From Paraburkholderia sp. PREW-6R (GTDB lineage Bacteria; Pseudomonadota; Gammaproteobacteria; Burkholderiales; Burkholderiaceae): a stretch of 64,000 nt of DNA. Made by a program: the position numbers and the translations under genes. Below the pieces are notes generated by a model that saw nothing but the letters and a program-made list of their open reading frames with translations, had not been told where the DNA came from and did no database searches. Shown here one piece after another: positions 1 to 10,943 of the stretch (the stretch's first letter is position 1; every line of letters starts with the position of its first letter). The stretch is from assembly GCF_039621805.1 (NCBI RefSeq), contig NZ_CP155073.1, positions 1,426,001-1,490,000 on the forward strand, in the 5' to 3' direction.

Positions 1-397
1 GGGCTTCGCGCTGGCATTTGCCCGTGCACTCGGCGAATACGGCTCGGTGATTTTCATCGCGGGCAACGTGCCGATGAAATCCGAAATCACGTCGCTGCTG
101 ATCATCACCAAGCTCGAACAGTACGACTACGCGGGTGCGACCGCGCTCGCCGTCGTGATGCTGGTGGTGTCGTTCGTGATGCTGCTGCTGATCAACACGC
201 TGCAATGGTATTTGCAGCGCCGCACCGGGCGCGGGGCAGCGGGCGTGGCTTCGGCCGTGTCGAACGTGGCGACGAGCGTTAATGTGAGCGCTGCGGGTGC
301 TGCCGGTGCTGCGGGCAATGGCGGGGCAGACAACATGGCAAAGAGCGCGGCAAAGAGCGCGGCAGATGGGCCGCCGAGCGGCGGAGGTGCGCGATGA
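1..397 (+). CDS. cysT: Sulfate/thiosulfate ABC transporter permease CysT, C-terminal fragment
   Basis: The gene is cut by the window start; the frame is open from base 2 and shows the last 131 residues. It is an inner-membrane permease of the CysTWA sulfate/thiosulfate importer. The visible part starts in the conserved region after the EAA loop ([16 protein letters not shown]) and has a final membrane helix around [16 protein letters not shown]. The tail after the helix is long and Ala/Gly/Ser-rich with an AKSAAKSAA repeat, longer than expected for CysT. The stop overlaps the cysW start (ATGA), so the genes are translationally coupled. Assignment is firm from sequence plus the neighbours cysW and cysA. 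Confidence 0.93.
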   Translation, partial: GFALAFARALGEYGSVIFIAGNVPMKSEITSLLIITKLEQYDYAGATALAVVMLVVSFVMLLLINTLQWYLQRRTGRGAAGVASAVSNVATSVNVSAAGAAGAAGNGGADNMAKSAAKSAADGPPSGGGAR

Positions 398-1485
398 GCC
401 ACCAGGCCCGGAATCAACCCGTCGATCAGCCGGTGAATCAGCCCGTGAATCAGCCGGTAAGTCAGGCTGATCGCCCGAATAACGCCAGTACGACAGCCGC
501 CGTGGCCGCGGCCGTGGCGCCGCGCGCGCCGCTGAACGTCGCGCGCCGGCCCGATCCGGTGACCGAAGCGCCAGTCGTGCGCTGGCTGCTTACGGGCGTG
601 GCGCTGCTGTTTCTTGCGCTCTTTCTCGTCGTGCCGCTCGTCGCCGTTTTCTATCAGGCGTTGAGCAAAGGCGTGGGTTTCTATCTGGAATCGCTCGCCG
701 ATCCGGACGCTTTGTCGGCGATCAAGCTGACCGTCATCACCGCCGCGATCGCGGTGCCATTGAATCTCGTGTTCGGTCTGGCCGCGTCGTGGTGCATCGC
801 CAAATTCGAGTTTCGCGGCAAGGCGCTGCTCACGACGCTGATCGATCTGCCGTTCTCGGTGTCGCCCGTGATCTCCGGCCTGATCTATGTGCTGATGTTC
901 GGCGCGCAAGGCTGGTTCGGGCCGTGGCTGGAGGATCACAACATCCAGATCATCTTCGCGGTGCCGGGCATCGTACTCGCCACCATCTTCGTCACGTTCC
1001 CGTTCGTGGCGCGCGAGCTGATTCCGCTGATGCAGGCGCAAGGCAACGACGAGGAAGAGGCGGCGCACGTGCTCGGCGCATCCGGCTGGCAGATCTTTCG
1101 CCGCGTCACGCTGCCGAACGTCAAATGGGGCCTGCTGTATGGCGTGATCCTGTGCAATGCGCGTGCAATGGGTGAGTTCGGCGCGGTATCGGTGGTGTCC
1201 GGCCACATTCGCGGCCAGACCGACACCATGCCGCTGCACGTCGAAATCCTCTACAACGAGTACAACTTCTCGGCGGCGTTCGCGGTCGCGTCGGTGCTGG
1301 CGCTGCTCGCGCTCGTCACGCTCGGCCTGAAGCTGCTCGCCGAGCGTCATATGTCGGCGGAGCTGTCATCGGCGCGCGATGTGCCCGCGCATGCCGGACC
1401 CGTCACCGCGGTGCCCGCGACGCCCGCTTTTGCTACCGCGCAGCACAACGCAGTCAAGCATCCGCTCAAGCAAGGAGAGCTGTAA
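394..1485 (+). CDS. cysW: Sulfate/thiosulfate ABC transporter permease CysW
   Basis: Second inner-membrane permease of the sulfate/thiosulfate importer, 363 residues, longer than the roughly 290 of enterobacterial CysW. The extra length is a cytoplasmic N-terminal tail of about 60 residues, containing four tandem (N/D)QPV repeats at residues 7-22, and a C-terminal Ala/Pro tail. The first membrane helix begins near residue 63. The EAA loop that docks on CysA is visible ([16 protein letters not shown] followed by VTLP). The start overlaps the cysT stop by 4 bp and the stop overlaps cysA (TAATG), so cysTWA is one operon. Confidence 0.96.
   Translation: MSHQARNQPVDQPVNQPVNQPVSQADRPNNASTTAAVAAAVAPRAPLNVARRPDPVTEAPVVRWLLTGVALLFLALFLVVPLVAVFYQALSKGVGFYLESLADPDALSAIKLTVITAAIAVPLNLVFGLAASWCIAKFEFRGKALLTTLIDLPFSVSPVISGLIYVLMFGAQGWFGPWLEDHNIQIIFAVPGIVLATIFVTFPFVARELIPLMQAQGNDEEEAAHVLGASGWQIFRRVTLPNVKWGLLYGVILCNARAMGEFGAVSVVSGHIRGQTDTMPLHVEILYNEYNFSAAFAVASVLALLALVTLGLKLLAERHMSAELSSARDVPAHAGPVTAVPATPAFATAQHNAVKHPLKQGEL
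412..459 (+). repeat. 12-bp tandem repeat encoding (N/D)QPV in cysW
   Basis: Four tandem 12-bp units of the form RATCARCCSGTN lie in frame near the 5' end of cysW at 412, 424, 436 and 448. They encode [17 protein letters not shown] decayed fifth unit follows. Because the unit is a multiple of three, copy-number change would alter only the length of the cytoplasmic tail. Confidence 0.85.
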
Positions 1486-2543
1486 TGGGTATCACCGTTC
1501 GTAACCTGCAGAAGCGCTTTGGCGATTTCGTTGCGCTCGATAATGTGTCGCTCGACTTTCCGCCGGGCGAACTGGTCGCGCTGCTCGGGCCGTCGGGCTG
1601 CGGCAAGACGACGTTGCTGCGCGTGATCGCCGGACTCGAATACGCGGACGGCGGTCAGGTCGTGCTGCAAGGTCAGGACGTGGCGACGGTCGGCGCGCGC
1701 GAGCGTGAAGTCGGCTTCGTGTTTCAGCACTACGCGCTGTTCCGTCATATGACGGTATTCGAGAACGTCGCGTTCGGCCTGCGCGTGAAGCCGCGCAAGG
1801 AGCGCCCGTCCGAAGCCGTGATCCGCGAGAAGGTGCACGAACTGCTCAGGCTCGTGCAACTGGACTGGCTCGCGCAGCGCTATCCGTCCGAACTGTCGGG
1901 CGGCCAGCGTCAGCGGATTGCCCTTGCGCGTGCACTGGCGGTCGAGCCGAAAGTGCTGCTGCTCGACGAACCGTTCGGCGCGCTGGATGCGAAAGTGCGC
2001 AAGGAACTGCGCAGCTGGCTGCGGCGTCTGCACGACGATCTGCATATCTCGACGATTTTCGTCACGCATGACCAGGAGGAGGCGCTCGAGGTAGCGGATC
2101 GCATCGTTGTGCTCAATCGTGGGCATGTCGAGCAGGTGGGCAGTCCACAAGACGTGTACGACCATCCGCAAACTTCGTTCGTCTACGAATTCCTCGGCGC
2201 GGCGAACCGTCTGCACGGCAAGGTGGACGCGAGCGGCTTCGTGGTGGACGGCGCGGCGCTGCCGGTGTCGATCAAGGCAGATTTCAGCGGACCGGCATTC
2301 GCCTATGTACGTCCGCATGATCTGCAGTTGTTTCCGCAAGCGTCGGGCCACCGCGAAGGGATCGTCGTCGACGTGCGGCGGGTCGTGACGCTCGGCGGCT
2401 CGGTGCGTGTCGAGCTCGCGGGCCGCGAGGGCACGCTGCTCGAAGCCGAACTCGATCGCGAATCGTGGCGCGATCTGCAACTCGCAGTGGGCGACGGCGT
2501 GACGGCCGTGCCGCGCGCGTTGCGCGTTTTTCCCGCGCCATGA
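1485..2543 (+). CDS. cysA: Sulfate/thiosulfate import ATP-binding protein CysA
   Basis: ATPase that energises the CysTW permease, 352 residues, close to the family length. Walker [10 protein letters not shown] is at residues 35-43; the signature LSGGQRQR, Walker B ([11 protein letters not shown]) and switch His (FVTHDQEEA) follow. The C-terminal part from about residue 240 is the TOBE-type regulatory region seen in CysA and MalK-like ATPases. The ATG overlaps the cysW stop in TAATG. The sulfate-binding protein gene is not visible and probably lies upstream of the window. Confidence 0.97.
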   Translation: MGITVRNLQKRFGDFVALDNVSLDFPPGELVALLGPSGCGKTTLLRVIAGLEYADGGQVVLQGQDVATVGAREREVGFVFQHYALFRHMTVFENVAFGLRVKPRKERPSEAVIREKVHELLRLVQLDWLAQRYPSELSGGQRQRIALARALAVEPKVLLLDEPFGALDAKVRKELRSWLRRLHDDLHISTIFVTHDQEEALEVADRIVVLNRGHVEQVGSPQDVYDHPQTSFVYEFLGAANRLHGKVDASGFVVDGAALPVSIKADFSGPAFAYVRPHDLQLFPQASGHREGIVVDVRRVVTLGGSVRVELAGREGTLLEAELDRESWRDLQLAVGDGVTAVPRALRVFPAP

Positions 2544-2614
2544 GCGGTGCGGCACCACACAGCGCTTCATTCGGACTCCAATAAATCAACTCTGGCTGAA
2601 CCGGAGCTATCAAC

Positions 2615-3541
2615 ATGAATTTTCAGCAATTGCGCTTCGTGCGCGAAGCCGTGCGTCAGAACATGAATCTGACCGAGGTGGCGAACGTGCTGTACACGTC
2701 GCAGTCGGGTGTGTCGAAACAGATCAAGGATCTGGAGGACGAACTCGGCGTCGACATTTTCATTCGACGCGGCAAGCGTCTGACGGGCCTCACGGAGCCG
2801 GGCAAGGCAGTGCATCAGCTGATCGAGCGGATGCTGCTCGACGCGGAAAACCTGCGCCGCGTCGCGCGCCAGTATGCCGATCAGGACAGCGGCCACCTGG
2901 TCGTGGCGACCACGCACACGCAGGCGCGCTACGCGCTGCCCAAGGTGATCCGGCAGTTCACCGAAGTCTTTCCGAAGGTGCATCTGGCGCTGCGTCAGGG
3001 CAGCCCGCAGCAGATCGCGCAGATGATCATCAACGGCGAAGCGGATATCGGCATCTCGACCGAAGCGCTCGACCGTTTCCCGGACATCGTCACCTTCCCG
3101 TGCTATTCGTGGCATCACATCGTGGTCGTGCCGAAAGATCATCCGCTGGTGGGCCGTCCGAATCTCACGCTCGACGAGATCGCGGAGTTCCCGATCGTCA
3201 CTTACGACCAGGATTTCACGGGCCGCTCGCACATCGACCAGGCGTTCGCGAAGGCGGGTGCACTGCCCGACGTCGTGCTGACCGCAATCGACGCGGACGT
3301 GATCAAGACCTACGTGGAACTCGGCATGGGTATCGGCGTGGTGGCGGCGATGGCCTACGATCCGAAGCGCGACACGGAGCTGGTCGCGCTCGACACGCAG
3401 CATCTGTTCGAGGCGAGCACCACCCGCGTTGGTCTGCGCAAGGGCGCGTTCCTGCGCGCGTATGCGTACCGCCTGATCGAAATGTTCGCGCCGCAGTTGA
3501 ACGAGGCGGACATCGCCGCGCAGTTGCGCGAGGCGGTTTGA
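2615..3541 (+). CDS. cysB: LysR-type regulator CysB of sulfur assimilation
   Basis: 308-residue LysR-type regulator. The N-terminal winged helix has the CysB-specific sequence MNFQQLRFVREAVRQ, with YTSQSGVSKQIKDLE as the recognition region at about residues 29-43. The effector domain resembles CysB/Cbl, which bind N-acetylserine or sulfate derivatives. GGAG at 2602-2605 supports the ATG. The position 71 bp after cysA matches the arrangement in Burkholderiaceae, where this regulator controls sulfate uptake and reduction genes. Cbl is the main alternative, but the location next to cysTWA favours CysB. Confidence 0.93.
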   Translation: MNFQQLRFVREAVRQNMNLTEVANVLYTSQSGVSKQIKDLEDELGVDIFIRRGKRLTGLTEPGKAVHQLIERMLLDAENLRRVARQYADQDSGHLVVATTHTQARYALPKVIRQFTEVFPKVHLALRQGSPQQIAQMIINGEADIGISTEALDRFPDIVTFPCYSWHHIVVVPKDHPLVGRPNLTLDEIAEFPIVTYDQDFTGRSHIDQAFAKAGALPDVVLTAIDADVIKTYVELGMGIGVVAAMAYDPKRDTELVALDTQHLFEASTTRVGLRKGAFLRAYAYRLIEMFAPQLNEADIAAQLREAV

Positions 3542-3637
3542 GCGCTGCCGGGCGAGCGGCATCGTTCGTTCTGGACCGAACGGGCATGGGTTTCTGCTGA
3601 CGCGGCGGCGCATCGTGCATCGCTTACAATCGCCGCC

Positions 3638-4678
3638 ATGACTACTCAGACTTCCTCTTCTGCGACGCCCGCCGCCGGCGTCGCGTCGTTACTGCCGCGC
3701 ATCGCGGTGCTGGCCACGGGTGGCACGATCGCCGGCGCCGCCGCCGACGCAGCCAACACGTCGGGCTATCAGGCCGGTGTGGTCGGCGTCGATCAGCTGC
3801 TCGCCGTCGTGCCCGCGCTGTCCAGCGTGGCGCGCATCGTGCCCGAGCAGATTGCGAGCGTCGATAGCAAGGACATGGCCTTGCCGCTGTGGACCACGCT
3901 CGCGCAACGGATCAATACGCTGCTCGCGGGCGACGACATCGAGGGCATCGTGGTGACGCACGGCACCGACACGCTCGAAGAAACCGCCTATCTGCTGCAT
4001 CTGACGGTCAAGTCGGACAAGCCGGTCGTGTTGACGGCGGCCATGCGTCCGGCGTCCGCACTTTCCGCCGATGGTCCGCTCAACCTGCTGAACGCAGTCA
4101 CCGTTGCTGCGAATGCGCGTTCGCGCGGGCAGGGCGTGCTGGTGGCGTTCAACAACAAAATCCACAGTGCACGCGACGTGGTGAAGACGAGCACCTATGC
4201 CGTCGACGCATTCCAGTCGCCGGATATCGGCGCGCTCGGGTGGGTGCAGGACGGTCGCGTGGAATTCCAGCGCGGCGTGGTGCGTGCGCATACGCTGGCC
4301 ACCGAGTTCGTGATCGGCGCGAAGTGGCCGCACGTCGAGGTGGTGGCGAGTTATGCCGGCGTGTCGCGCATCGCGGTGGATGCGCTCGTGGCCGCAGGCG
4401 TGCGCGGCATTGTCGTGGCGGGTACGGGCAACGGCTCGATTCACGCTTCGCTGCAGCAGGCGCTGGCCGACGCCGCGTCGCAAGGCGTGGCCGTGGTGCG
4501 CGCGTCGCGCGTAGGGGCGGGACATGTCATGCGCAACGGTGCGGCGGCCGACGACGCGCTCGGCTTCGTCACGGCGGGTTCGCTGAATCCGTACAAGGCG
4601 CGCGTGCTGTTGATGCTCGCGTTGGCTGCGGGCGCCGCAGGGCCTGTCGCGCTGCAAAAGGCGTTCGATACGTATTGA
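3638..4678 (+). CDS. L-asparaginase (bacterial type I/II fold)
   Basis: Hydrolyses L-asparagine to aspartate and ammonia. The 346-residue protein has both catalytic signatures: ATGGTIAG with the nucleophile Thr30 and THGTDTLEET with Thr110-Asp111. No convincing signal peptide precedes the first motif (MTTQTSSSATPAAG), so it is probably cytoplasmic, although the sequence looks more like type II enzymes. There is no ribosome binding site; instead TACAAT lies at 3625-3630, seven bases before the ATG, suggesting a leaderless transcript. It is monocistronic and convergent with the next gene. Confidence 0.92.
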   Translation: MTTQTSSSATPAAGVASLLPRIAVLATGGTIAGAAADAANTSGYQAGVVGVDQLLAVVPALSSVARIVPEQIASVDSKDMALPLWTTLAQRINTLLAGDDIEGIVVTHGTDTLEETAYLLHLTVKSDKPVVLTAAMRPASALSADGPLNLLNAVTVAANARSRGQGVLVAFNNKIHSARDVVKTSTYAVDAFQSPDIGALGWVQDGRVEFQRGVVRAHTLATEFVIGAKWPHVEVVASYAGVSRIAVDALVAAGVRGIVVAGTGNGSIHASLQQALADAASQGVAVVRASRVGAGHVMRNGAAADDALGFVTAGSLNPYKARVLLMLALAAGAAGPVALQKAFDTY

Positions 4679-4757
4679 GCGGGTGTGGTTCGGCGCCGAC
4701 GCTTCAGTTGCAAAGCGGGGACCGTGCGCCGGACGCGAGACTGCCTGAAGCCCGAAT

Positions 4758-4797
4758 AAAAAAGCGCGGCGCCCGGATTATCGATGGGCGCCGCGCT
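4758..4797 (-). terminator. Intrinsic terminator of the DUF3597 gene
   Basis: A perfect 12-bp stem (AGCGCGGCGCCC at 4763-4774 with its complement at 4786-4797) encloses an 11-base loop. On the minus strand it is followed by a run of six T. It lies between two convergent genes and serves the minus-strand gene best. Confidence 0.85.
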
Positions 4798-4873
4798 GTC
4801 ATGGGTTGTCGTGCGTCGTCGCGCCAGCGACGGCTTCAATGTGCTGCCGCCTCAACCAGCGACGCGCTTGCCG

Positions 4874-5275
4874 TCAGGCCGCCAGATCCGGAGGCAGCTT
4901 GCCGCCGTTTGCCGCGAGCGCCTGCATCACCTGTTTGTGCAGCCAGATGTTCATGGTCGCCGAGTCGTTCGTGTCGCCGGTGTACTTCAGCTCCTTCGCG
5001 AGTTGCTTGCGATGTTCGAGGCTGCTGTCGACACCAAGCGCTTTCAGCGTGTCCACGATCGACGTGCGCCAGTTCAACGTTTGCCCGCTCTCGCTCACGA
5101 ACTGGTCCATGACGACAGCGACGTCCACATCGGCAAGCGGCGGCGGTGCCGGCGTTGCCGCCGGCGCGGCGGCTTGCGCGGCTGCCGGGTCCGGTGTCGG
5201 CTCGGCTGCAGGGGCCGGCTGGTCGGGCTTCGCTTTGCCAAAGAGCTTGTTTACGATGTCACCAAAGATGCTCAT
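4874..5275 (-). CDS. DUF3597 domain protein
   Basis: 133-residue protein of the DUF3597 family, function unknown. It opens with MSIFGDIVNKLFGKAK, then a Pro/Ala linker of about 30 residues, then a helical domain from residue 46 to the end (ADVDVAVVMDQF; LNWRTSIVDTLKALG; RKQLAKELKYTGD). The fold has been likened to LysM-adjacent small domains, but no activity is established. A strong terminator lies downstream; upstream is a 514-bp gap, so it is probably a single-gene transcript. Confidence 0.85.
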   Translation of the reverse strand: MSIFGDIVNKLFGKAKPDQPAPAAEPTPDPAAAQAAAPAATPAPPPLADVDVAVVMDQFVSESGQTLNWRTSIVDTLKALGVDSSLEHRKQLAKELKYTGDTNDSATMNIWLHKQVMQALAANGGKLPPDLAA

Positions 5276-5789
5276 GCTGAATCCTTTGCAGATGGGTTAC
5301 CGGCGCGAGCCTGTTGCCGCTCACGGGAAAGATGCTGGCTGGGGATTGGGCGAGTGAAGCGGATGTCCTGCGCTGCCGGGATGGCAAGCCGCATGTGCAC
5401 GCTGATGCGCCCGCAACCAGACCCAACGAGTGTAGGAGAAAAGCGCGCGGCGATGTGTCAAGAAAGGTAGGAGAGACAGCAGGGAGTTGCAAGCAAATGC
5501 AAGCACGCGTGCAAGCTTGCGGCATGCGTGCTCAAGCACGCCGCTGCGAGAGTTTGGCGGAAAAAGCATAACGATGAAATCCGACAGCCGGACACCCGAC
5601 GACGACGTCTGACCGACCAAGGCTTCCCCGGCATCGCCGGGCGCCGCTGCGGACCCCACTTGCCGCTCTCAGCCCAGAGCGGCACGATTTGCCCGATACG
5701 CCGCCAAACCGCGCGACGAACCGGGCGCCCCACCGACGATCGCCGTAACGTTGCGCACGCAACGACGGGCGATCCATATCACTGCGTGC
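5276..5789. other. Gene-free stretch upstream of the DUF3597 gene
   Basis: No supportable gene on either strand. It should hold the promoter of the DUF3597 gene (minus strand). Around 5490-5541 there is a patch of GCAAGC/GCACGC short repeats and a small hairpin (GCGTGCT, CA, AGCACGC). The hairpin at 5738-5774 is listed separately. Confidence 0.5.
5738..5774 (-). terminator. Two-armed hairpin downstream of glxR, terminator-like
   Basis: GATCGCC (5738-5744) pairs with GGCGATC (5768-5774), and CGTTGCG (5749-5755) with CGCAACG (5758-5764), giving an interrupted stem 16 bp past the glxR stop. There is no T-run, so it could be a terminator that needs Rho or an mRNA 3'-end stabiliser. Confidence 0.4.
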
Positions 5790-6698
5790 TCAGGCTGCCT
5801 TGGCTGCGTTGCCGGGCGCCTGTGCGACTTCGTAATTGGCCATGATTTCCAGCGCGCGGACCATTGCCGAGTGATCCCACGCCTTGCCGCCGTTTGCCGC
5901 GCACACGCTGAACAGTTGTTGCGCGCTCGCCGTATGCGGCAGTGCGATACCCAGCTTGCGTGCGCCGTCGAGCGCGAGATTCAGGTCCTTCTGATGCAGT
6001 TCGATGCGGAATCCCGGGTCGAATGTGCGCTTCGTCATACGCTCGCCGTGCACTTCGAGAATGCGCGACGAAGCGAAGCCGCCCATCAGAGCCTTGCGCA
6101 CGCGTTCCGGATCGGCGCCCGAGCGCGATGCGAACAGCAGCGCTTCGGCCACGGCTTCGATATTCAGCGCGACAATGATCTGGTTGGCGACCTTGCACGT
6201 CTGACCCGCGCCATTCTCGCCAATCAGCGAGATGTTCTTGCCCATCAGTTCGAACAGCGGCTTGGCCGTAGCGAATGCCTTTTCCGGGCCGCCTACCATG
6301 ATCGTCAACGATGCTTCGCGCGCGCCGACCTCGCCGCCCGAGACGGGTGCGTCGAGGTAGTCCACGCCAAGTGCGTTGATTTTCTTCGCGAACGCCTGCG
6401 TGTCGAGCGGCGAGATGGAACTCATGTCGATCACGAGCTTGCCCTTCGTGAGGCCGGCGGCAACGCCGTCGTCGGCGAACAGCACGTTGGCGACGTCAGG
6501 CGTGTCGGGCACCATGATGACGACGATATCGGCGGCCTGCGCGACAGCGGTCGAATTGGCGACCACGCTCGTGCTCTTGGCCAGATCTTCCGGCACCGGA
6601 TAGGCGCCGTTCACGAACAGCGAGTGCCCGCCCTTGATGAGGTTGCGCGCCATATGCGCGCCCATGATGCCGAGGCCGATGAAACCGATCTTTGCCAT
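5790..6698 (-). CDS. glxR: 2-hydroxy-3-oxopropionate (tartronate semialdehyde) reductase
   Basis: Reduces tartronate semialdehyde to D-glycerate with NAD(P)H, the last step of glyoxylate salvage. The 302-residue protein belongs to the beta-hydroxyacid dehydrogenase family: dinucleotide-binding GLGIMGAHMARNL at residues 8-20, substrate-binding DAPVSGGEVGA around residue 115, and the catalytic Lys region GAGQTCKVANQ near residue 165. It is the last gene of the gcl-hyi-glxR cluster, which supports GlxR over the paralogous GarR. Confidence 0.93.
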   Translation of the reverse strand: MAKIGFIGLGIMGAHMARNLIKGGHSLFVNGAYPVPEDLAKSTSVVANSTAVAQAADIVVIMVPDTPDVANVLFADDGVAAGLTKGKLVIDMSSISPLDTQAFAKKINALGVDYLDAPVSGGEVGAREASLTIMVGGPEKAFATAKPLFELMGKNISLIGENGAGQTCKVANQIIVALNIEAVAEALLFASRSGADPERVRKALMGGFASSRILEVHGERMTKRTFDPGFRIELHQKDLNLALDGARKLGIALPHTASAQQLFSVCAANGGKAWDHSAMVRALEIMANYEVAQAPGNAAKAA

Positions 6699-6873
6699 GT
6701 GTGTAAATCTCCAGTGTTGTTTGAGGTGTCCCGCTCAGGTGTCGCGCTCGGGTGTTCGGCTCAGTGCCCCGTGGATGGCCGCCCGACGGGCAGGCCTTCG
6801 CGACATGAAGCGCCTGAACCGGCCGAAGCGCCGCGGCTTCGTTGGGTCGCTGCGCTTCGCTTACGGTGCCTGC

Positions 6874-7683
6874 TCACGCAGCGGCGTGAGCGGCGCCGCG
6901 CGTTTGCCCGGCCACGCTCTGTATCCAGCCGAGCCCGGCGGCCGTCGTCGTGCGCGGCTTGTATTCGCAGCCGACGTAGCCGTCGTAGCCGAGCGAGTCC
7001 AGCAGATCGAACAGGAACGGATAATTGATTTCGCCGGTGCCCGGTTCGTTGCGGCCCGGATTGTCGGCAAGCTGGACGTGCGCGATCTGCGGCAGATTCG
7101 TTTTGATCGTGGCCGCGAGTTCGCCTTCCATCCGTTGCATGTGATAGATGTCGTATTGCAGGAACAGATTGTCGGACCCGACCGCGCGAATCACGTCGAG
7201 GCCTTCGCCCGAACGGTTCAGTGCGAAGCCTGGAATGTCGTACGAATTGCACGGCTCGACCAGCAGCCTGATGCCGGCTTTCTTCAATTCACCCGCCGCG
7301 AAGCGCAGGTTATCGACAATGGTCGTGCGGGCCTTGTCCGCGTCGACGCCTGCGCCCGGAATGCCGACGAGGCAATTCAGCTGAGGCACTTTGAGCGCCT
7401 TGGCGTATTCGAGCGCACGCCCCACGCCTTCCTGAAACTCGCCGACGCGCTCCGGCAGGCACGCGATGCCGCGTTCGCCGGCTTCCCAGTTGCCCGCGGG
7501 CAGGTTGTGCAGCACGAGCTTCAGCCGGTTTTGCTGCAAACGCTCGCTCAGTTCGGCAATCGTGTACGGATACGGAAACAGGAATTCGACGGCATGAAAG
7601 CCCGCGTCCGCTGCGGCCGCGAAGCGGTCGAGGAACGGAACTTCGTTGAACAGCATGGTGAGATTCGCTGCGAATTTCGGCAT
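6874..7683 (-). CDS. hyi: Hydroxypyruvate isomerase
   Basis: Interconverts tartronate semialdehyde and hydroxypyruvate. The 269-residue TIM-barrel protein starts MPKFAANLTMLFNEVPFLDR, which is typical of Hyi. Metal and catalytic positions appear in LLVEPCNSYD and in YDIYHMQRMEGEL. It ends with a short extra tail (TRGAAHAAA) beyond the usual length of about 258. It lies between gcl and glxR on the same strand. Confidence 0.92.
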   Translation of the reverse strand: MPKFAANLTMLFNEVPFLDRFAAAADAGFHAVEFLFPYPYTIAELSERLQQNRLKLVLHNLPAGNWEAGERGIACLPERVGEFQEGVGRALEYAKALKVPQLNCLVGIPGAGVDADKARTTIVDNLRFAAGELKKAGIRLLVEPCNSYDIPGFALNRSGEGLDVIRAVGSDNLFLQYDIYHMQRMEGELAATIKTNLPQIAHVQLADNPGRNEPGTGEINYPFLFDLLDSLGYDGYVGCEYKPRTTTAAGLGWIQSVAGQTRGAAHAAA

Positions 7684-7790
7684 GGTGCTTGAGTCTCTCT
7701 GGTCGGTCAGGGGAGTGGCTTCGCGAGCGGGTCCGCGACTGTGCGGGCCACGCTCGGGTGATGCTCAGTTATGCAAAATATCTAGTCAGC

Positions 7791-9566
<1,776 letters not shown>

Positions 9567-9635
9567 GAATGTCTCCTGAATGTCGGGGAAATTGCGGATC
9601 GAGGGTGTTGATCGCACTGTAGGGCCCACCTAAAG

Positions 9636-9688
9636 GTTTGATAAGATCAGTCCGGGTCGCTTATTCCGAAACAAAAAGTATCGAATGG
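9636..9688. promoter_or_regulatory. Putative LysR operator in the gcl/LysR divergent gap
   Basis: The gap contains two dyads: TGATAAGATCA at 9639-9649, and ATTCCGA at 9663-9669 facing TCGAAT at 9681-9686, with an A-rich centre. Spacing and symmetry resemble LysR-type sites (T-N11-A). The assignment is inferred from location only. Confidence 0.4.
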
Positions 9689-9722
9689 CGCCTGCTTTGA
9701 CGTGACACGGGAGGAGACCGCG

Positions 9723-10637
9723 ATGGACCGCTTCAAACAGATCGAAACGTTCGTGCGCGTGGCCGACGCGGGCAGTCTCGCGGCGGCGGCGCTGGAAGAG
9801 GGCGTGTCGCCGGTGATTCTCGGGCGCCGCATCGACGCGCTGGAAAAGCGTCTGGGCGTCAAGCTGATGTACCGTTCGACGCGCCGTCTCGTGGTCAGCG
9901 AAGACGGGGCCGCGTTTCTGGAGCGTTGCCGGGGTTTGCTCACCGAATGGGACCAGGCGGAAAACGAACTGAGCGCCGGGCGGCGCGCGGTGAATGGCCA
10001 CCTGATCGTGTCGGCGCCCGCCGCGTTCGGCCGCAAGCATGTCGCGCCGCTTGCGCCGGCGTTTCTCGCCGATAAACCGGAACTGCAGGTGTCGTTCAAT
10101 CTCACCGACCGGGTGGTCGACCTCGTGCGCGAGGGTTACGACCTGTCGATCCGGATCGGCGGCGCGGTGGACCCGAACTTCGTCGCGGTCAAGCTGGCGT
10201 CGAACCGGCGCGTGGTCTGCGGCACGCCTGCGTATTTCCGCCGGTACGGCAAGCCGAAGACGCTCGACGACCTGCCGCAGCACAACTGTCTGGCGTTCAA
10301 CCTGCAGGGCGGCCAGAACCGCGGCTGGTATTTCCGGCGCAACGGCAAGCTCGCGACGGTGCGCGTTGGCGGCACACTCGATTGCAACGATGGCGAGTTG
10401 CTGCATCGCTGGGTGTCGGAGGGGCTCGGGCTCGGTTGGCGCTCCACGTGGGAGATCCAGCAACAACTGGCGCGCGGCGAGCTGGAAACCGTGCTCGACG
10501 AGTTCGCGCTGCCCGATTACGACATTCTCGCCGTCTATCCGCAGCAGCGTTATGTGCCGGCTAAGGTGCGCTATTTCATCGATTATCTGAAAGAGGTGTA
10601 CGCGCGCAACGACTACTGGAATCGGCCGGCATATTGA
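9723..10637 (+). CDS. LysR-family regulator, probably of the gcl operon
   Basis: 304-residue LysR-type regulator. The start MDRFKQIETFVRVADAGSL is preceded by GGAGG; the frame extends upstream but without a better start. The winged helix spans residues 1-60 (SLAAAALEEGVSPVILGRRIDALEKRLG). The effector domain has the usual periplasmic-binding-protein fold pattern (VVDLVREGYDLSIRIGG) seen in the large AaeR/DmlR-like subgroup. Divergence from gcl suggests it controls glyoxylate salvage, inferred from position. Confidence 0.85.
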   Translation: MDRFKQIETFVRVADAGSLAAAALEEGVSPVILGRRIDALEKRLGVKLMYRSTRRLVVSEDGAAFLERCRGLLTEWDQAENELSAGRRAVNGHLIVSAPAAFGRKHVAPLAPAFLADKPELQVSFNLTDRVVDLVREGYDLSIRIGGAVDPNFVAVKLASNRRVVCGTPAYFRRYGKPKTLDDLPQHNCLAFNLQGGQNRGWYFRRNGKLATVRVGGTLDCNDGELLHRWVSEGLGLGWRSTWEIQQQLARGELETVLDEFALPDYDILAVYPQQRYVPAKVRYFIDYLKEVYARNDYWNRPAY

Positions 10638-10943
10638 GCGGTGGCTGGACGCGCGGCGTGGTGCGGTGGGTTTGGCGTGCCGCTGACGCCGGTAGTGGGT
10701 AGTGCGCTCTTTCTCGGGGGGCGGGTGGGTCAATGGAAGCGGCTGGCTGGAAGGTGGCTGGCCCGAAAGTGGCCAGGCCAGAGATAGCTGAAGGTGGCTG
10801 GGCGAAGGGGCTGGTGAAGCGGCTTTTCTCACTTTCATGGTATTGGCGTGTGCCGGGAATAAACTGGGCAGATGGCCAGTTCTGCATGATGAGAGCCACG
10901 TTACAAGCCATACCCCTTAGCCGCATTGCCCCGGAGGGCCAAG
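10638..10943. other. Gap upstream of the ECF sigma gene
   Basis: No gene. Contains two copies of GAAGGTGGCTGG (near 10748 and 10789). The ribosome binding site GGAGG at 10933-10937 belongs to the next gene. No confident promoter could be picked. Confidence 0.5.

Noticed and set aside
5490..5545. GCAAGC/GCACGC short repeats as a CRISPR-like or mobile element end
   Set aside because: Units are too short and irregular, with no spacers and no nearby transposase or cas gene.
10907..10930. Similarity of ATACCCCTTAGCCGCATTGC (10910-10929) to a 20-mer at 31327-31346
   Set aside because: 17 of 20 matches between two places is expected by chance for a window of this size, and the flanks do not agree.
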